Assembly: GCA_024280945.1 (NCBI GenBank)
Contig: JAMXLO010000078.1
Coordinates: forward strand, 1-48,858
Source: Acetobacteraceae bacterium
GTDB lineage: Bacteria > Pseudomonadota > Alphaproteobacteria > Acetobacterales > Acetobacteraceae
Length of the DNA stretch: 48,858 bases
Direction: 5' to 3'
Shown here in pieces: positions 1 through 8,338 of the stretch (positions are counted from its first letter, which is position 1; the number at the start of each line of letters is the position of its first letter). The notes beneath the pieces are model-generated. The model worked only from the letters and a program-made list of their open reading frames with translations, made no database searches and had not been told where the DNA came from. Made by a program: the position numbers and the translations under genes.

Positions 1-95
1 CCGTGCGGCGGTAAGCGAGGGGTGTCCCTGCCATGGTCGGTGCATGTGATGGTAAATCTAGCCACGCGATCGGTCGCAAAAACACGGAGAGGGCA

Positions 96-650
96 ATGCC
101 GGCCTCGCATCTGCAGTCACTGCGCGCTATGGCCCACAACAACGCATGGGCGAACCACCGTCTGCTTGGCGCCTGCGCAAAGTTGACGCAGGCCGAATTC
201 GAAGCGGAGCGAATGGGCTTTTTCCCATCGCTGCAAGCAACGCTGAACCACATCCTTATCATCGACCGGTTCTACGTCGATGCCCTGGAAGGTGGCACCC
301 TCGGCCCGGACGCGTGGTCCAACCGCATCCCTTGTCCGACCGTCTCGGACCTACGGCCTGCGCAGTCGGCGGTTGACGGCCGACTGATCAGTTGGTGCGA
401 AGCGCTTGACGAGGCTCGTGTCAATCAGACCATCCACGTACATCGCGGCACACGTGTGCAATTGGAACGTGCCGATCGTCTTCTGTTGCACCTGTTCCAG
501 CATCAAATCCATCATCGCGGCCAGGCGCATGCGATGCTCAGCGGCACCTCTGTGCCACCGCCACAGCTCGACGAGTTCTTCTCGGCTGAAGAGGCGCCAT
601 TGCGCGCGGCAGAGTTCGCAGAGCTTGGATGGACAGAGGCAAAGGTCTGA
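96..650 (+). CDS. DinB family protein
   Basis: This 184-residue protein belongs to the DinB/YfiT four-helix-bundle family, whose members are metal-dependent hydrolases or thiol transferases of mostly unknown substrate. The metal triad typical of the family is visible as H52 (in LNHILIID) and the H136-x3-H140 pair (HQIHHRGQ). The ATG at 96 is preferred because GGAGAGG lies just upstream; an in-frame ATG at 33 would add 21 residues of non-family sequence. The next gene begins 14 nt after the stop on the same strand, so the two are probably co-transcribed. The substrate cannot be inferred. Confidence 0.85.
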   Translation: MPASHLQSLRAMAHNNAWANHRLLGACAKLTQAEFEAERMGFFPSLQATLNHILIIDRFYVDALEGGTLGPDAWSNRIPCPTVSDLRPAQSAVDGRLISWCEALDEARVNQTIHVHRGTRVQLERADRLLLHLFQHQIHHRGQAHAMLSGTSVPPPQLDEFFSAEEAPLRAAEFAELGWTEAKV

Positions 651-664
651 GGCGAGGATCCATA

Positions 665-1183
665 GTGGCTCAGATTGCAATCCGCGCATTCGGCAATGAC
701 GACGCGTCTCAGGTGAGAGACCTGTTCATCGCGGTCAACCGGCTGCTTAGTCCACCCGATCTCCGTGACGCCTTCGAGACGTACATCGAGCGTGCCCTGG
801 CTGACGAGATCGATCGCATCTCAGCCTATTACGGCGAGAGGGAGGGCGGGTTCTGGGTCGCTGTTGCGGGTAATGAGGTCGTCGGCACCTTTGGTCTGGA
901 ACCCGCTTCGAACGAGGCGATGGAACTGCGGCGCATGTACGTCAAGCCGTCTGCCCGACGTAGGGGCATCGCGAGACAGATGCTGCAATTTGCCGAAGAC
1001 GAGTGCCGCCGCCGCAACGTTGCGCGTCTTGAGCTCAGTACAGCGGAAATCCAGACAGCTGCGCTCGCCCTCTACCGGACTGCCGGCTACGAGCTGGTGC
1101 GAGAGGAAACCGTCGACACGTTGAGCAACAAGACGGTGGGTTCGGGGCTGCGTCGCTATTTCTTCGCGAAGAACCTGGGTTAA
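665..1183 (+). CDS. GNAT family N-acetyltransferase
   Basis: This 172-residue protein is a single-domain GNAT acetyltransferase. The acetyl-CoA pyrophosphate loop is seen in RRMYVKPSARRRGIARQML, and the typical C-terminal pattern in ALALYRTAGYELV. The GTG at 665 is chosen because AGGCGAGG precedes it. An ATG at 629 is in frame but would overlap the DinB gene by 22 nt and add a basic tail. The acceptor substrate is not predictable. It likely shares a transcript with the DinB gene. The 230 bp that follow, up to the anti-sigma gene, hold no gene I can support. Confidence 0.85.
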   Translation: MAQIAIRAFGNDDASQVRDLFIAVNRLLSPPDLRDAFETYIERALADEIDRISAYYGEREGGFWVAVAGNEVVGTFGLEPASNEAMELRRMYVKPSARRRGIARQMLQFAEDECRRRNVARLELSTAEIQTAALALYRTAGYELVREETVDTLSNKTVGSGLRRYFFAKNLG

Positions 1184-1413
1184 GCGTCATTATCAAGGAC
1201 GTTGTCCCACCTGCGATCCGCGATCGTGCTTGCGACCGGGCAGCCGGCGTCAAGGCCAAGCGGCTGCGGCGTCGCTGCGCGAGCCTTGACCCCGGCCGCC
1301 CAGTCGAAGCAAGGGCTTGAGATCGAAGTGTGGCAGGCGATGTCCGCCATCTTCGGTGCCGAGAGGGACAACGTCCGCAGCAACGACAGGTAGAACGACG
1401 CCGGCGCCGGCCG

Positions 1414-2091
1414 CTATCCCCGCGGCAGCTCGACTGCCGTCAGCCATCCGCCGTACAGCACGGGCCCGGTCGGCTGTCCTGTCGGCGACCCGCCCTTGGG
1501 TTCCAGGCTGACCAGCAACTGCGTGTTCGGCGTGAGTTGCGCTGTCAGCTGCCGTCCTGATGGCGGCAGCACGCCAAGCGAGCGTGGCCTCGTCTCGCCC
1601 TGCGGCAGCGCCCACAGCTCGAGATCCTTGTCGGTCGGGACGGCAATCGCCGTCGTCGGCCGCACCAGCAGTCTGCCACCTGTCTCCGCTTCCGCCATCA
1701 GCACTGGCGCGCCGCCCGCCAGCGGCGACAGCACGGCAATGCGCGCTGGCGTCGGTTGGCGCAGCACGATGAAGGCGGCCAGCGACGCGGCGATCGCCAG
1801 CGCCCCTGCTGTCGTCGCCTGCCAGAACCGTATGCGGCGGCGGAGCGGCAGAATGTCGGCGGCGGCCGCAGGCGCGATCCTCGCTTCGATGCGCTGCCAC
1901 AGGTCGTCGGGCGGCGACGTCGGCGGGGCGTAGGAGGCGAGCGGCGTCAGCCGTTGCTGCCACGCGGCGACCGAGCGAGCGAACACCGGATCACTCGCGA
2001 GCCGACGCTCCGCCTCGCGCCGCTCATCGCCTTCGAGCGCGCCGAGTACGTATTCGGCAGCCAGCAGGTCGTGGTCGTGTCCGTCGCTCAT
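1414..2091 (-). CDS. Anti-sigma factor (RskA/ChrR-like, membrane-anchored)
   Basis: This 225-residue protein follows the ECF sigma gene with a 4-nt ATGA overlap, the normal arrangement for a cognate anti-sigma factor. Residues 1-75 form a cytoplasmic anti-sigma domain (LLAAEYVLGALEGDERREAE is the RskA-type start). One transmembrane helix lies at about 89-110. The rest is a periplasmic beta-rich domain (ELWALPQGETRPRSLGVL) like the RskA C-terminal domain. No HxxxCxxC zinc motif is seen, so it resembles the zinc-independent type. It probably holds the sigma factor at the membrane until an envelope signal triggers proteolysis; this mechanism is inferred from the family. Confidence 0.88.
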   Translation of the reverse strand: MSDGHDHDLLAAEYVLGALEGDERREAERRLASDPVFARSVAAWQQRLTPLASYAPPTSPPDDLWQRIEARIAPAAAADILPLRRRIRFWQATTAGALAIAASLAAFIVLRQPTPARIAVLSPLAGGAPVLMAEAETGGRLLVRPTTAIAVPTDKDLELWALPQGETRPRSLGVLPPSGRQLTAQLTPNTQLLVSLEPKGGSPTGQPTGPVLYGGWLTAVELPRG

Positions 2092-2645
2092 GATGCGAGG
2101 CACTCCCGCAACGACATCAGGCTGCGCCGGATCCACGATTTCACCGTGCCTAGCGGCACGTTCAGCCGCTGGGCCAGTTCGCTGTGCGACAGCCCGTCGA
2201 CGAATGCCATCACCACGAGCCGGCGCCGGTCCTCCTCCAACTGATCCATGCAGCGGTGCAGCGCAGCACCTTCCGCGGTACTGACCAGCCGCGTCAGCGC
2301 GTCGGGCGCATCGTCCGCGCGGTCTGCGGGCTCGTAGCCGGGCACCTCGCGCGCCTGGCGGCGGACGATGTCCAGCGCGCGATAGCGCACGATGCCGATC
2401 AGCCAAGCCTCGGCGCTGCCGCGGTCGGGATCGAAGCGATGCGCCTGCTGCCAGATCTGCACGAAGGCCTCCTGCGTCGCATCCGCCGCCAGCACGGCCT
2501 GACGCGTGATCCTCAGTGCAATGCCGTACAGCCGGCTGCCCCAACGATCGTACAAAAGCCGGAATGCCGCCTGGTCACCGCCGGCACAGCGATGCACCAA
2601 CGCCTGTGTATCGTCGGCTATGGAAATCTGCGCTGTTGCTGACAC
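2088..2645 (-). CDS. ECF RNA polymerase sigma factor
   Basis: This 185-residue sigma-70 family factor has region 2 at about 25-95 (DATQEAFVQIWQQAHRFDP, then AWLIGIVRYRALDIVRR) and region 4 at about 132-180 (GLSHSELAQRLNVPLGTVKS, a helix-turn-helix). Regions 1 and 3 are absent, as expected for an ECF factor. It starts with GTG at 2645, with only a weak Shine-Dalgarno (AGG). It is coupled to the anti-sigma gene by overlap. The SigK/RskA-type pairing suggests response to envelope or oxidative stress, but the regulon is not visible here. Confidence 0.92.
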   Translation of the reverse strand: MSATAQISIADDTQALVHRCAGGDQAAFRLLYDRWGSRLYGIALRITRQAVLAADATQEAFVQIWQQAHRFDPDRGSAEAWLIGIVRYRALDIVRRQAREVPGYEPADRADDAPDALTRLVSTAEGAALHRCMDQLEEDRRRLVVMAFVDGLSHSELAQRLNVPLGTVKSWIRRSLMSLRECLAS

Positions 2646-2711
2646 CGGCCTGGCACTCTTTGTGGTGACATTAGCCGATACGGCGCAGCGAGCGAACCGG
2701 ATGCATCGCGT

Positions 2712-2912
2712 TCAGCCGAAGAAGCCAGGACGTTCCCATACCTCGATCAGCTCCTGCCGGATCCCACAGCGCGGGTTTCGATGACGCTGACCGCGCTGTC
2801 CCAGGGCTTGACTGCGCCCCTGCCTCCGGATGCGCTGCATCACGCGCTCGACGTTCGTCGGATCCTGACCGAGCAACGCGTCGCGCAGTTGCCGAATGTG
2901 AGCAATGCACAT
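2712..2912 (-). CDS. Hypothetical small basic protein
   Basis: This possible 66-residue protein starts 16 nt after the MFS transporter stop on the same strand. It has an amphipathic N-terminal stretch (IRQLRDALLGQDPTNVERVM) and an aromatic C-terminus (WERPGFFG). Arg and Gln are abundant and no family is recognised. The ribosome binding site is poor. It could be a non-coding spacer; the support is position and a residue mix less arginine-biased than the other frames. Confidence 0.3.
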   Translation of the reverse strand: MCIAHIRQLRDALLGQDPTNVERVMQRIRRQGRSQALGQRGQRHRNPRCGIRQELIEVWERPGFFG

Positions 2913-2928
2913 TTCAGGTCGGTGATCT

Positions 2929-4167
2929 TCACCGATGGTGTCCTGTCGTCGGGCGGCTGTGCTTCACCAGCCACCCCTCGGTCAGCACCATCGCCAACCC
3001 CACCATCACGCAGGTCACCACGGCAAGTCCGGCGAAGCCCGCGGCGTCGAAGATGACGCCGGCCAATGCTGACCCGACCGCGGCTGCCAGCGACGTGGCG
3101 GCGTTGAACAGGCCGACACTTTCACCGCGCGCCGTCGGCGCGAAGCGTACCGCCAGCGAATTGGCGGCGACGGCGAGCAACGGCCAGACGAACTGGATCA
3201 GTGCAAACCCGATCAGCACCAGCCAGCCGATCCAGCCGCGATGCAGGGAACCGGCGATGACCAGCAAACCCAGCATCAGCAGGCGAGCGCCCATCCCCAG
3301 CGCCAGCATGCGCCCTCCACCGACGCGATGCGTCGCGGCACCGATCGGCGCATACAGCAGCAAGCTCGCAGCGACCCCCACGGCATAGGCGCTCGATGGC
3401 AGAACCGCATCCATGCCGAACTCGCGGGTCATCGCGACCGGAAACAGTGTCGCGAACCCGTTCATTGCGGGGTAGGCGATCAGCCAGACGATGAGGAAGC
3501 GCCGCAGCGGCGGCGTGATCACAACGAGGAAGCTGCGAAGCTCCTGCCAGGACAAGTGGTGACCGCGATGGTGCGGTCCCGTGACGCCGGCATCGCCGCC
3601 TACCATTGGTCTCGGCGGTGGCTTGTGGGTCGGCTCGCGCGGCAGACAGGCAGGCGCCGTGGCGATCGCCATTGCACCGGCAGCCAGCAAAGCGACGCCG
3701 GCAACCACGAATCCCAGGCTGGCGAAGCGCTGTGCCAACACACCTGCACCGACGAGCCCGATCACCTGACCTGCACTGACGTAGCGCTGCAGCAGCGCCA
3801 CGCGCGCGTCCCAGTCGGCTTCCGGCACACCCTGGATCGCGAGCACATTGCCGGCCGTGGTCGTTGCCATCACCCCGAGCCCGGCTCCGGCCGCAAGCAG
3901 GATGCGCAGCGGACCATGCGCTGCCTCGAACGGCAGCAGGAGGCAGCCTGCTCCCAGTGTGCCCCATATCAGTAGGTCGCGATGCCGCCCGGTGCGATCA
4001 GCCCAGGCTCCCAGCACCGGCGCAAACAGGCCAAGAAACGAGAATGCCGCGTAGGTGAGCCCCGCAGCGGCGCTGTTCGCCGCAACCAGCGGCATCAGCA
4101 CGGGGACCAGCCCGTTCTGGGTCAGTCCAAGCAAGCCGTAGGCGAAAAACCAGGCATCGCGGGGCAA
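2929..4167 (-). CDS. MFS transporter
   Basis: This 412-residue protein has about 12 predicted transmembrane segments and belongs to the major facilitator superfamily. The loop 2-3 signature is seen as GAWADRTGRHRDLLIWG near residues 55-70. The second half repeats the fold (MGARLLMLGLLVIAGSLHRG and later helices). A TTG start at 4167 follows GGAG with a 9-nt spacer. A His/Pro-rich hydrophilic loop at about 195-215 separates the halves. It is likely an inner-membrane exporter; the substrate is unknown and neighbours do not indicate one. Confidence 0.88.
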   Translation of the reverse strand: MPRDAWFFAYGLLGLTQNGLVPVLMPLVAANSAAAGLTYAAFSFLGLFAPVLGAWADRTGRHRDLLIWGTLGAGCLLLPFEAAHGPLRILLAAGAGLGVMATTTAGNVLAIQGVPEADWDARVALLQRYVSAGQVIGLVGAGVLAQRFASLGFVVAGVALLAAGAMAIATAPACLPREPTHKPPPRPMVGGDAGVTGPHHRGHHLSWQELRSFLVVITPPLRRFLIVWLIAYPAMNGFATLFPVAMTREFGMDAVLPSSAYAVGVAASLLLYAPIGAATHRVGGGRMLALGMGARLLMLGLLVIAGSLHRGWIGWLVLIGFALIQFVWPLLAVAANSLAVRFAPTARGESVGLFNAATSLAAAVGSALAGVIFDAAGFAGLAVVTCVMVGLAMVLTEGWLVKHSRPTTGHHR

Positions 4168-4266
4168 GTAAGTGAGCTCCTTGGCGGTCCGTTGCCCGCA
4201 GGCTGTCGGATCTTGTCGATCCGATGAGGAGCAACGTGGCGCTCTGCGGATGGCTGACGCAATCCC

Positions 4267-5328
4267 TCACGCGGCAAAGCGCGGGATCACCTTGTCGCCG
4301 ACGATCTCGATTGCGCGGATGATCTGGTCGTGCGTGGTGCGGCCGATCTGGAACATGAAGATCATCTGATCGATGCCAATCGCGGCCCAACGCTCCACCT
4401 GTCGACAGACACTATCGGCGTTGCCACCGATCGCCATCCCGCTCGTCAGCAGATCGTCGTTGGAGAGGCCCGCCATGCGCGTCCGGATGCGGGCCACGCC
4501 CTCGGACGAGCCGAAGCGCACATGGTTGAGCTCGGCATCGTTGTCGCCGTAGTAGAAGCGCGCCGCCGCACAGCCTATGTCGCGGCCGATGCGATCGTCA
4601 TCGTGCACGCAACCGACCGCGAACACGCCGACATGGTTGTTGATGAAACGACCGATCGGCGTCGCCGTGCGGAGTGCGGCGCGATATGCGGCGACGTGCG
4701 GCTTGACCTCTTCGGGCGTGTAACGCGTGACGCCGAGTACGCCCACGCCGGCTGCCCCGGCGCGTTCAAACGTCTCCAGGTTGGAGGCGGCGAACCATAG
4801 CGGCGGGTGTGGGCGCTGGATCGGCCGCGGTATCACCTGCCGTGGCGGCAGATTGAAATGCTCGCCCTTGTGGCCGGGGAAGTGCTCCGCCTCCAGCATC
4901 CGTACCACGGCTTCGAGCGCCTCTCGGCCGACTTCGCGGCCATACTCGGCATCGGCATTGAACCCGAGGCCTTCCACCACATAGGCCGCGGTGCCGCGGC
5001 CGGCGCCGAACTCGCAGCGGCCGTTGGACAAGACGTCCAGCGTCGCCACGCGTTCGGCAACCATGAACGGGTTGTGGCATGGGAGCAGGATCACGGCGAA
5101 ACCAAGCCTGATGGACTGCGTCCGCTGCGACGCAGCCGCGAGGAACATTTCAGGACACGGGCAATGGCCGATCTCGGCGAAAAAGTGCTGTTCAGTGAGC
5201 CAGAAGTGGCTGAACCCGGCCTGCTCGGCTGCCACCACGTGGTCCAGGTTCTGCCAATAGACGTTGCGCTCGGTGTCCGTGGCCCATGGCCTCGGCACTT
5301 GAATCTGACTGAGCAGGCCGAACTTCAT
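4267..5328 (-). CDS. LLM class flavin-dependent oxidoreductase
   Basis: This 353-residue bacterial luciferase-like monooxygenase is full length for the family. Typical features are the N-terminal MKFGLLSQIQ strand, EQAGFSHFWLTEQHF, the IRLGFAVILLPCHNPFMVAE stretch and GRCEFGAGRG. Members use reduced flavin and O2 to oxidise varied organic substrates. It lies on the same strand as the CoA-transferase upstream, across a 57-nt gap that could allow co-transcription. A second, shorter LLM enzyme diverges from the far side of the CoA-transferase. The substrate cannot be told. Confidence 0.9.
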   Translation of the reverse strand: MKFGLLSQIQVPRPWATDTERNVYWQNLDHVVAAEQAGFSHFWLTEQHFFAEIGHCPCPEMFLAAASQRTQSIRLGFAVILLPCHNPFMVAERVATLDVLSNGRCEFGAGRGTAAYVVEGLGFNADAEYGREVGREALEAVVRMLEAEHFPGHKGEHFNLPPRQVIPRPIQRPHPPLWFAASNLETFERAGAAGVGVLGVTRYTPEEVKPHVAAYRAALRTATPIGRFINNHVGVFAVGCVHDDDRIGRDIGCAAARFYYGDNDAELNHVRFGSSEGVARIRTRMAGLSNDDLLTSGMAIGGNADSVCRQVERWAAIGIDQMIFMFQIGRTTHDQIIRAIEIVGDKVIPRFAA

Positions 5329-5385
5329 CGTCGTTGAGCACGATTTGACGCGGCCGATCCGGATGCGTGATCGCCGGCCACAATG

Positions 5386-6801
5386 CTACGACGTGCTGCG
5401 CGCCGGCCATTCCGGTCTGTTGTAGCCGAGTGGTACTGACGGCCGCGCCCAGTGGGGCTGCGTCTCCGACATCTGCACGACAGGCGAGAGATGCCGCAGG
5501 CTCCCTGATGGGGTTTCGCTGACCATCGACCATCGCGTCAGTTCATCGGGCGAAAACTCCGCCGGTGCATCGCGCGCCGCACTTTCCGCCACCTCGCCCA
5601 GATCGACGATCCATTTGCCCACCTGGGCCAGCGAAATGCGGACCAGCCAACTGCCGCCCTCGCGCGCGCGACGCGTCAGCGCCACCATGGCGCCGAATGC
5701 CATGAGATAGCCGGTGCAGTAATCGATGGCCGACACGGGATAGAACTGCGGTCCTGGCGTCTTGGCGGGCACGACCTCCGCCTGGCGTGACGTGATGCCG
5801 CTCACGGTCTGCACCACCGTGTCGAATCCGCGGCGTGACGCCCAGGGACCGGCGTGACTGAACGCACACAGCGACACGTACACGAGGCCAGGGCGCAATG
5901 TGGCCAGTTCCTCCGGCGACAGGCCACGGGAGCCCAGCGTGCCGGGCCGATAGCCCTGGGAGAACACATCCGCCTCGCGCACGAGTCCGCGCAGTACTTC
6001 GACGTCGCGCGCCTCGCGCAGATCGAGATGCGCCGACCATTTGCCGTGTCCGGTGTCGAACTCCTGGTAGCCGAGATTGGGCAGATGCGGTGCGGTGATC
6101 TTCAGCACGTCAGCGCCGTGTTCCGCCAAGGTCCGCGCACAGGTCGGGCCCGCGAGAACGCGCGTCAGGTCAAGAACGCGGATCCCTGATAGCGGTCGGT
6201 TACCGGGCGGCAGCGGCTCGGGCGGTGAGTCGCCGATGCGGATGATCTCCATCAGCGGCAGCGACGCTATCGCTGCTGCCTGCGGATGCTGCGCCCATTC
6301 GGCGTGCGTTCGCGCCATCCCGCCAGCGCCTTTGGCGGCGATGATCGCCTCCTCGAGATCCTGCGCGTTCCAGTTCAGCACCGCCCTGGCCACGGCATCA
6401 CGATCTTCGGGCACGCCCAATACGGTGAGTGCCGCGGCGCGATGGTTCGGGAAGTTGCAGTGCAGGTAGCTCCAACGACCGTCCTTGGTTGGATAGACGC
6501 CCATGATCGAGTTGCGGCGCGCGGACACCTCGCCATCGCCGAGCTTCATGTAATGGCCGCTGCGCAATGACGCGGTGGCGCGTCGCACATCGACGCCGAC
6601 CGATTGTCGGCGTCCCGTCCGCATCTCCCACAGATCGGCCGAGGCGAGACCAGTCGCCGCCAGCGTGGCCGAGCCAGCCACGCCGATGCGGAATGGCGTT
6701 GGCAGAATTGGATCGGTGCCGCCGGTGAACGCCACAGTGCTGGCACGATCGGCGGACAGGCCGGCCGCAGGCAGGATCGAACGAAGGGCGTCTGTCGGCA
6801 T
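5386..6801 (-). CDS. CaiB/BaiF-type class III CoA-transferase
   Basis: This protein of about 471 residues moves CoA between carboxylic acids. The conserved core starts near residue 215 with GIRVLDLTRVLAGPTCARTL and continues with EHGADVLKI, ADVFSQGYRPGTLGSRGL and RPGLVYVSLCAFSHAGPW. The Asp in RRGFDTVVQ occupies the position of the family catalytic aspartate. The ATG at 6801 is preferred because GGAGG lies 8 nt upstream; longer versions would run into the divergent gene. The roughly 200 residues before the core look like a partial, inactive-looking copy of the fold rather than the usual start, so substrate and partner are uncertain. Confidence 0.85.
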   Translation of the reverse strand: MPTDALRSILPAAGLSADRASTVAFTGGTDPILPTPFRIGVAGSATLAATGLASADLWEMRTGRRQSVGVDVRRATASLRSGHYMKLGDGEVSARRNSIMGVYPTKDGRWSYLHCNFPNHRAAALTVLGVPEDRDAVARAVLNWNAQDLEEAIIAAKGAGGMARTHAEWAQHPQAAAIASLPLMEIIRIGDSPPEPLPPGNRPLSGIRVLDLTRVLAGPTCARTLAEHGADVLKITAPHLPNLGYQEFDTGHGKWSAHLDLREARDVEVLRGLVREADVFSQGYRPGTLGSRGLSPEELATLRPGLVYVSLCAFSHAGPWASRRGFDTVVQTVSGITSRQAEVVPAKTPGPQFYPVSAIDYCTGYLMAFGAMVALTRRAREGGSWLVRISLAQVGKWIVDLGEVAESAARDAPAEFSPDELTRWSMVSETPSGSLRHLSPVVQMSETQPHWARPSVPLGYNRPEWPARSTS

Positions 6802-6901
6802 GGCCATCACCTCCCCAATCGATTGCGATCGGGAGAGAATGGCGCGGCTGGTCGATGTGATGCAATCTCGCGCCTCTCGACGCTTCGACAGGCAGGTGAA
6901 C

Positions 6902-7714
6902 ATGCGCATCGGCACGATGATCCGATTCACGCCCAGCGATGACCCGCAAGACCGATTGTTGGACCGGACCGCCGATTATGCGCGCCGTATCGAGGCCGCC
7001 GGCTTTCCCGGTATCTGGGTGGGCGACTCACTCGGCCGTGGCAGGCCGACGCTGGATCCGCTTGTCGAGTTGGCGGTGCTGTCCGCGGTCACCAGCAAGG
7101 TGGAGTTAGGGATCGGGGTGCTTCAACTGCCGTTGCGTCACCCGATCGAACTAGCGCATCGCGTGCAATCGGTGCAGGCACTGTCAGGCAACCGCCTGGT
7201 GCTCGGTGTCGGCAGCGGCTCGACCAAGGACGACTTCGACCTGCTGGGCTACGATTACGACAAGCGGTTCGGCATGCTGCGATCACATCTGCGCAGCATG
7301 CAGGCGACGTGGCGCGGCGAGTCGGCGCTGTCCACCTGGCCGGGCTGCGCGGGCGGTCCACCGATCCTGATCGGCGCGTGGCGCAGCCATCGCTGGATCA
7401 CCCTGGCGGCGAAGGAATACCAAGGCTGGACGCCCTCCGGTCGCTACAGCAGCTGGGAGGACCTGGAAGCCGGCATGCGGGTGTTCCGCGAAGCCGGCGG
7501 CACCAAGGCGGTGCTCGCCAACTGCGCGGTCGATCTCGGCAACCGGCCCGGTTCCGCTGAACTGGCGAAGGTCGCGGAACCGGCGCTGATCGGCTCGCTG
7601 GACGAAGTGCGCAGCAAGCTCAGGCGCATGCAGCAGATCGGTTTCGAGGAGGTGCTGCTGGTGTCGCCGCACGCCGTGCTGGAGGATATCGAGCGGGTGC
7701 GCGACCTGCTCTGA
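6902..7714 (+). CDS. LLM class flavin-dependent oxidoreductase (short form)
   Basis: This 270-residue luciferase-like protein is transcribed away from the CoA-transferase gene. The family signatures are MRIGTMIRFTP at the start, AAGFPGIWVGDSLGRGRPTL, VELGIGVLQLPLRHPIELAH and NRLVLGVGSGSTKDDFD. It is shorter than the usual 300-350 residues because the loop after the sixth strand is reduced (GGPPILIGAWRS). The ATG at 6902 follows AGGCAGGTG. Its stop directly abuts the stop of the convergent lipoprotein gene with no spacer. Confidence 0.88.
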   Translation: MRIGTMIRFTPSDDPQDRLLDRTADYARRIEAAGFPGIWVGDSLGRGRPTLDPLVELAVLSAVTSKVELGIGVLQLPLRHPIELAHRVQSVQALSGNRLVLGVGSGSTKDDFDLLGYDYDKRFGMLRSHLRSMQATWRGESALSTWPGCAGGPPILIGAWRSHRWITLAAKEYQGWTPSGRYSSWEDLEAGMRVFREAGGTKAVLANCAVDLGNRPGSAELAKVAEPALIGSLDEVRSKLRRMQQIGFEEVLLVSPHAVLEDIERVRDLL

Positions 7715-8251
7715 TCAGCGCGGCGTGCCGGTGTCGTTGTTCGTCTGGTTGGGGGCGTTTGGCGGCGGCGGATTGTAGTTCGGCTGCGTGTTGGTGTTCG
7801 CTGGCGGGTTGTAATTGCTGCCGTAGCGCTGGCTTGCCGGCTGCCCGTTGGTATCGTTGTTCTGGTTGTAACTCTGATTGGTGTTGGTCCCAAGGTTCAT
7901 GGCGCTCAGCGTCGGCTGATCGAGCTGACCGGTGGCGTTCAGATTGTGCTGCTGCTGATAGTCGCGAAGAGCGGCTTCAGTCTGCGGGCCCCAGACCCCG
8001 TCGGCACGACCCTTGTAGACCCCTGCCTGCGTCAGATTCTGCTGCACCTGGCGGACCAAGTCGGGCGACAACTGGCCGTTCTGCCAGCCGGATGTGGACT
8101 GCGCCGAGGCGTTGTAGTTTGGCGCGGCGGCATAGTTTCTGCTGGCCGTGCCCGAGTTGCCGGCCTGCCTGTTGCCGCCGAACATCGAGCAGGCGGGAAG
8201 TACGGCGACGCTGGAGAGCGCCAGAAACACGGCGAGATTGCGTGCCTTCAT
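7715..8251 (-). CDS. Peptidoglycan-binding domain lipoprotein
   Basis: This 178-residue protein has a lipoprotein signal peptide with lipobox LPAC, giving lipidated Cys21. A PG_binding_1 domain covers about 57-115 (QVQQNLTQAGVYKGRADGVW, then GPQTEAALRDYQQQHNL). The C-terminal 60 residues are low complexity, rich in Asn, Gln, Pro, Tyr and Thr. It is probably tethered to a membrane facing the periplasm and binds murein. AGGAGAC precedes the ATG. It converges with the LLM oxidoreductase gene with no gap, so the two transcripts must overlap. Confidence 0.9.
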   Translation of the reverse strand: MKARNLAVFLALSSVAVLPACSMFGGNRQAGNSGTASRNYAAAPNYNASAQSTSGWQNGQLSPDLVRQVQQNLTQAGVYKGRADGVWGPQTEAALRDYQQQHNLNATGQLDQPTLSAMNLGTNTNQSYNQNNDTNGQPASQRYGSNYNPPANTNTQPNYNPPPPNAPNQTNNDTGTPR

Positions 8252-8338
8252 CGGAGGAGTCTCCTGCGGAGGTATGATGCGAATGAACCAGGGCCCAGGT
8301 CGCCGGTTGCGAGCAGGAACCGTTATTTGATGCCGGAG

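Noticed and set aside
1184-1413. Possible small genes in the gap after the GNAT gene
   Set aside because: Short frames on both strands (60-70 residues) lack ribosome binding sites and recognisable features.
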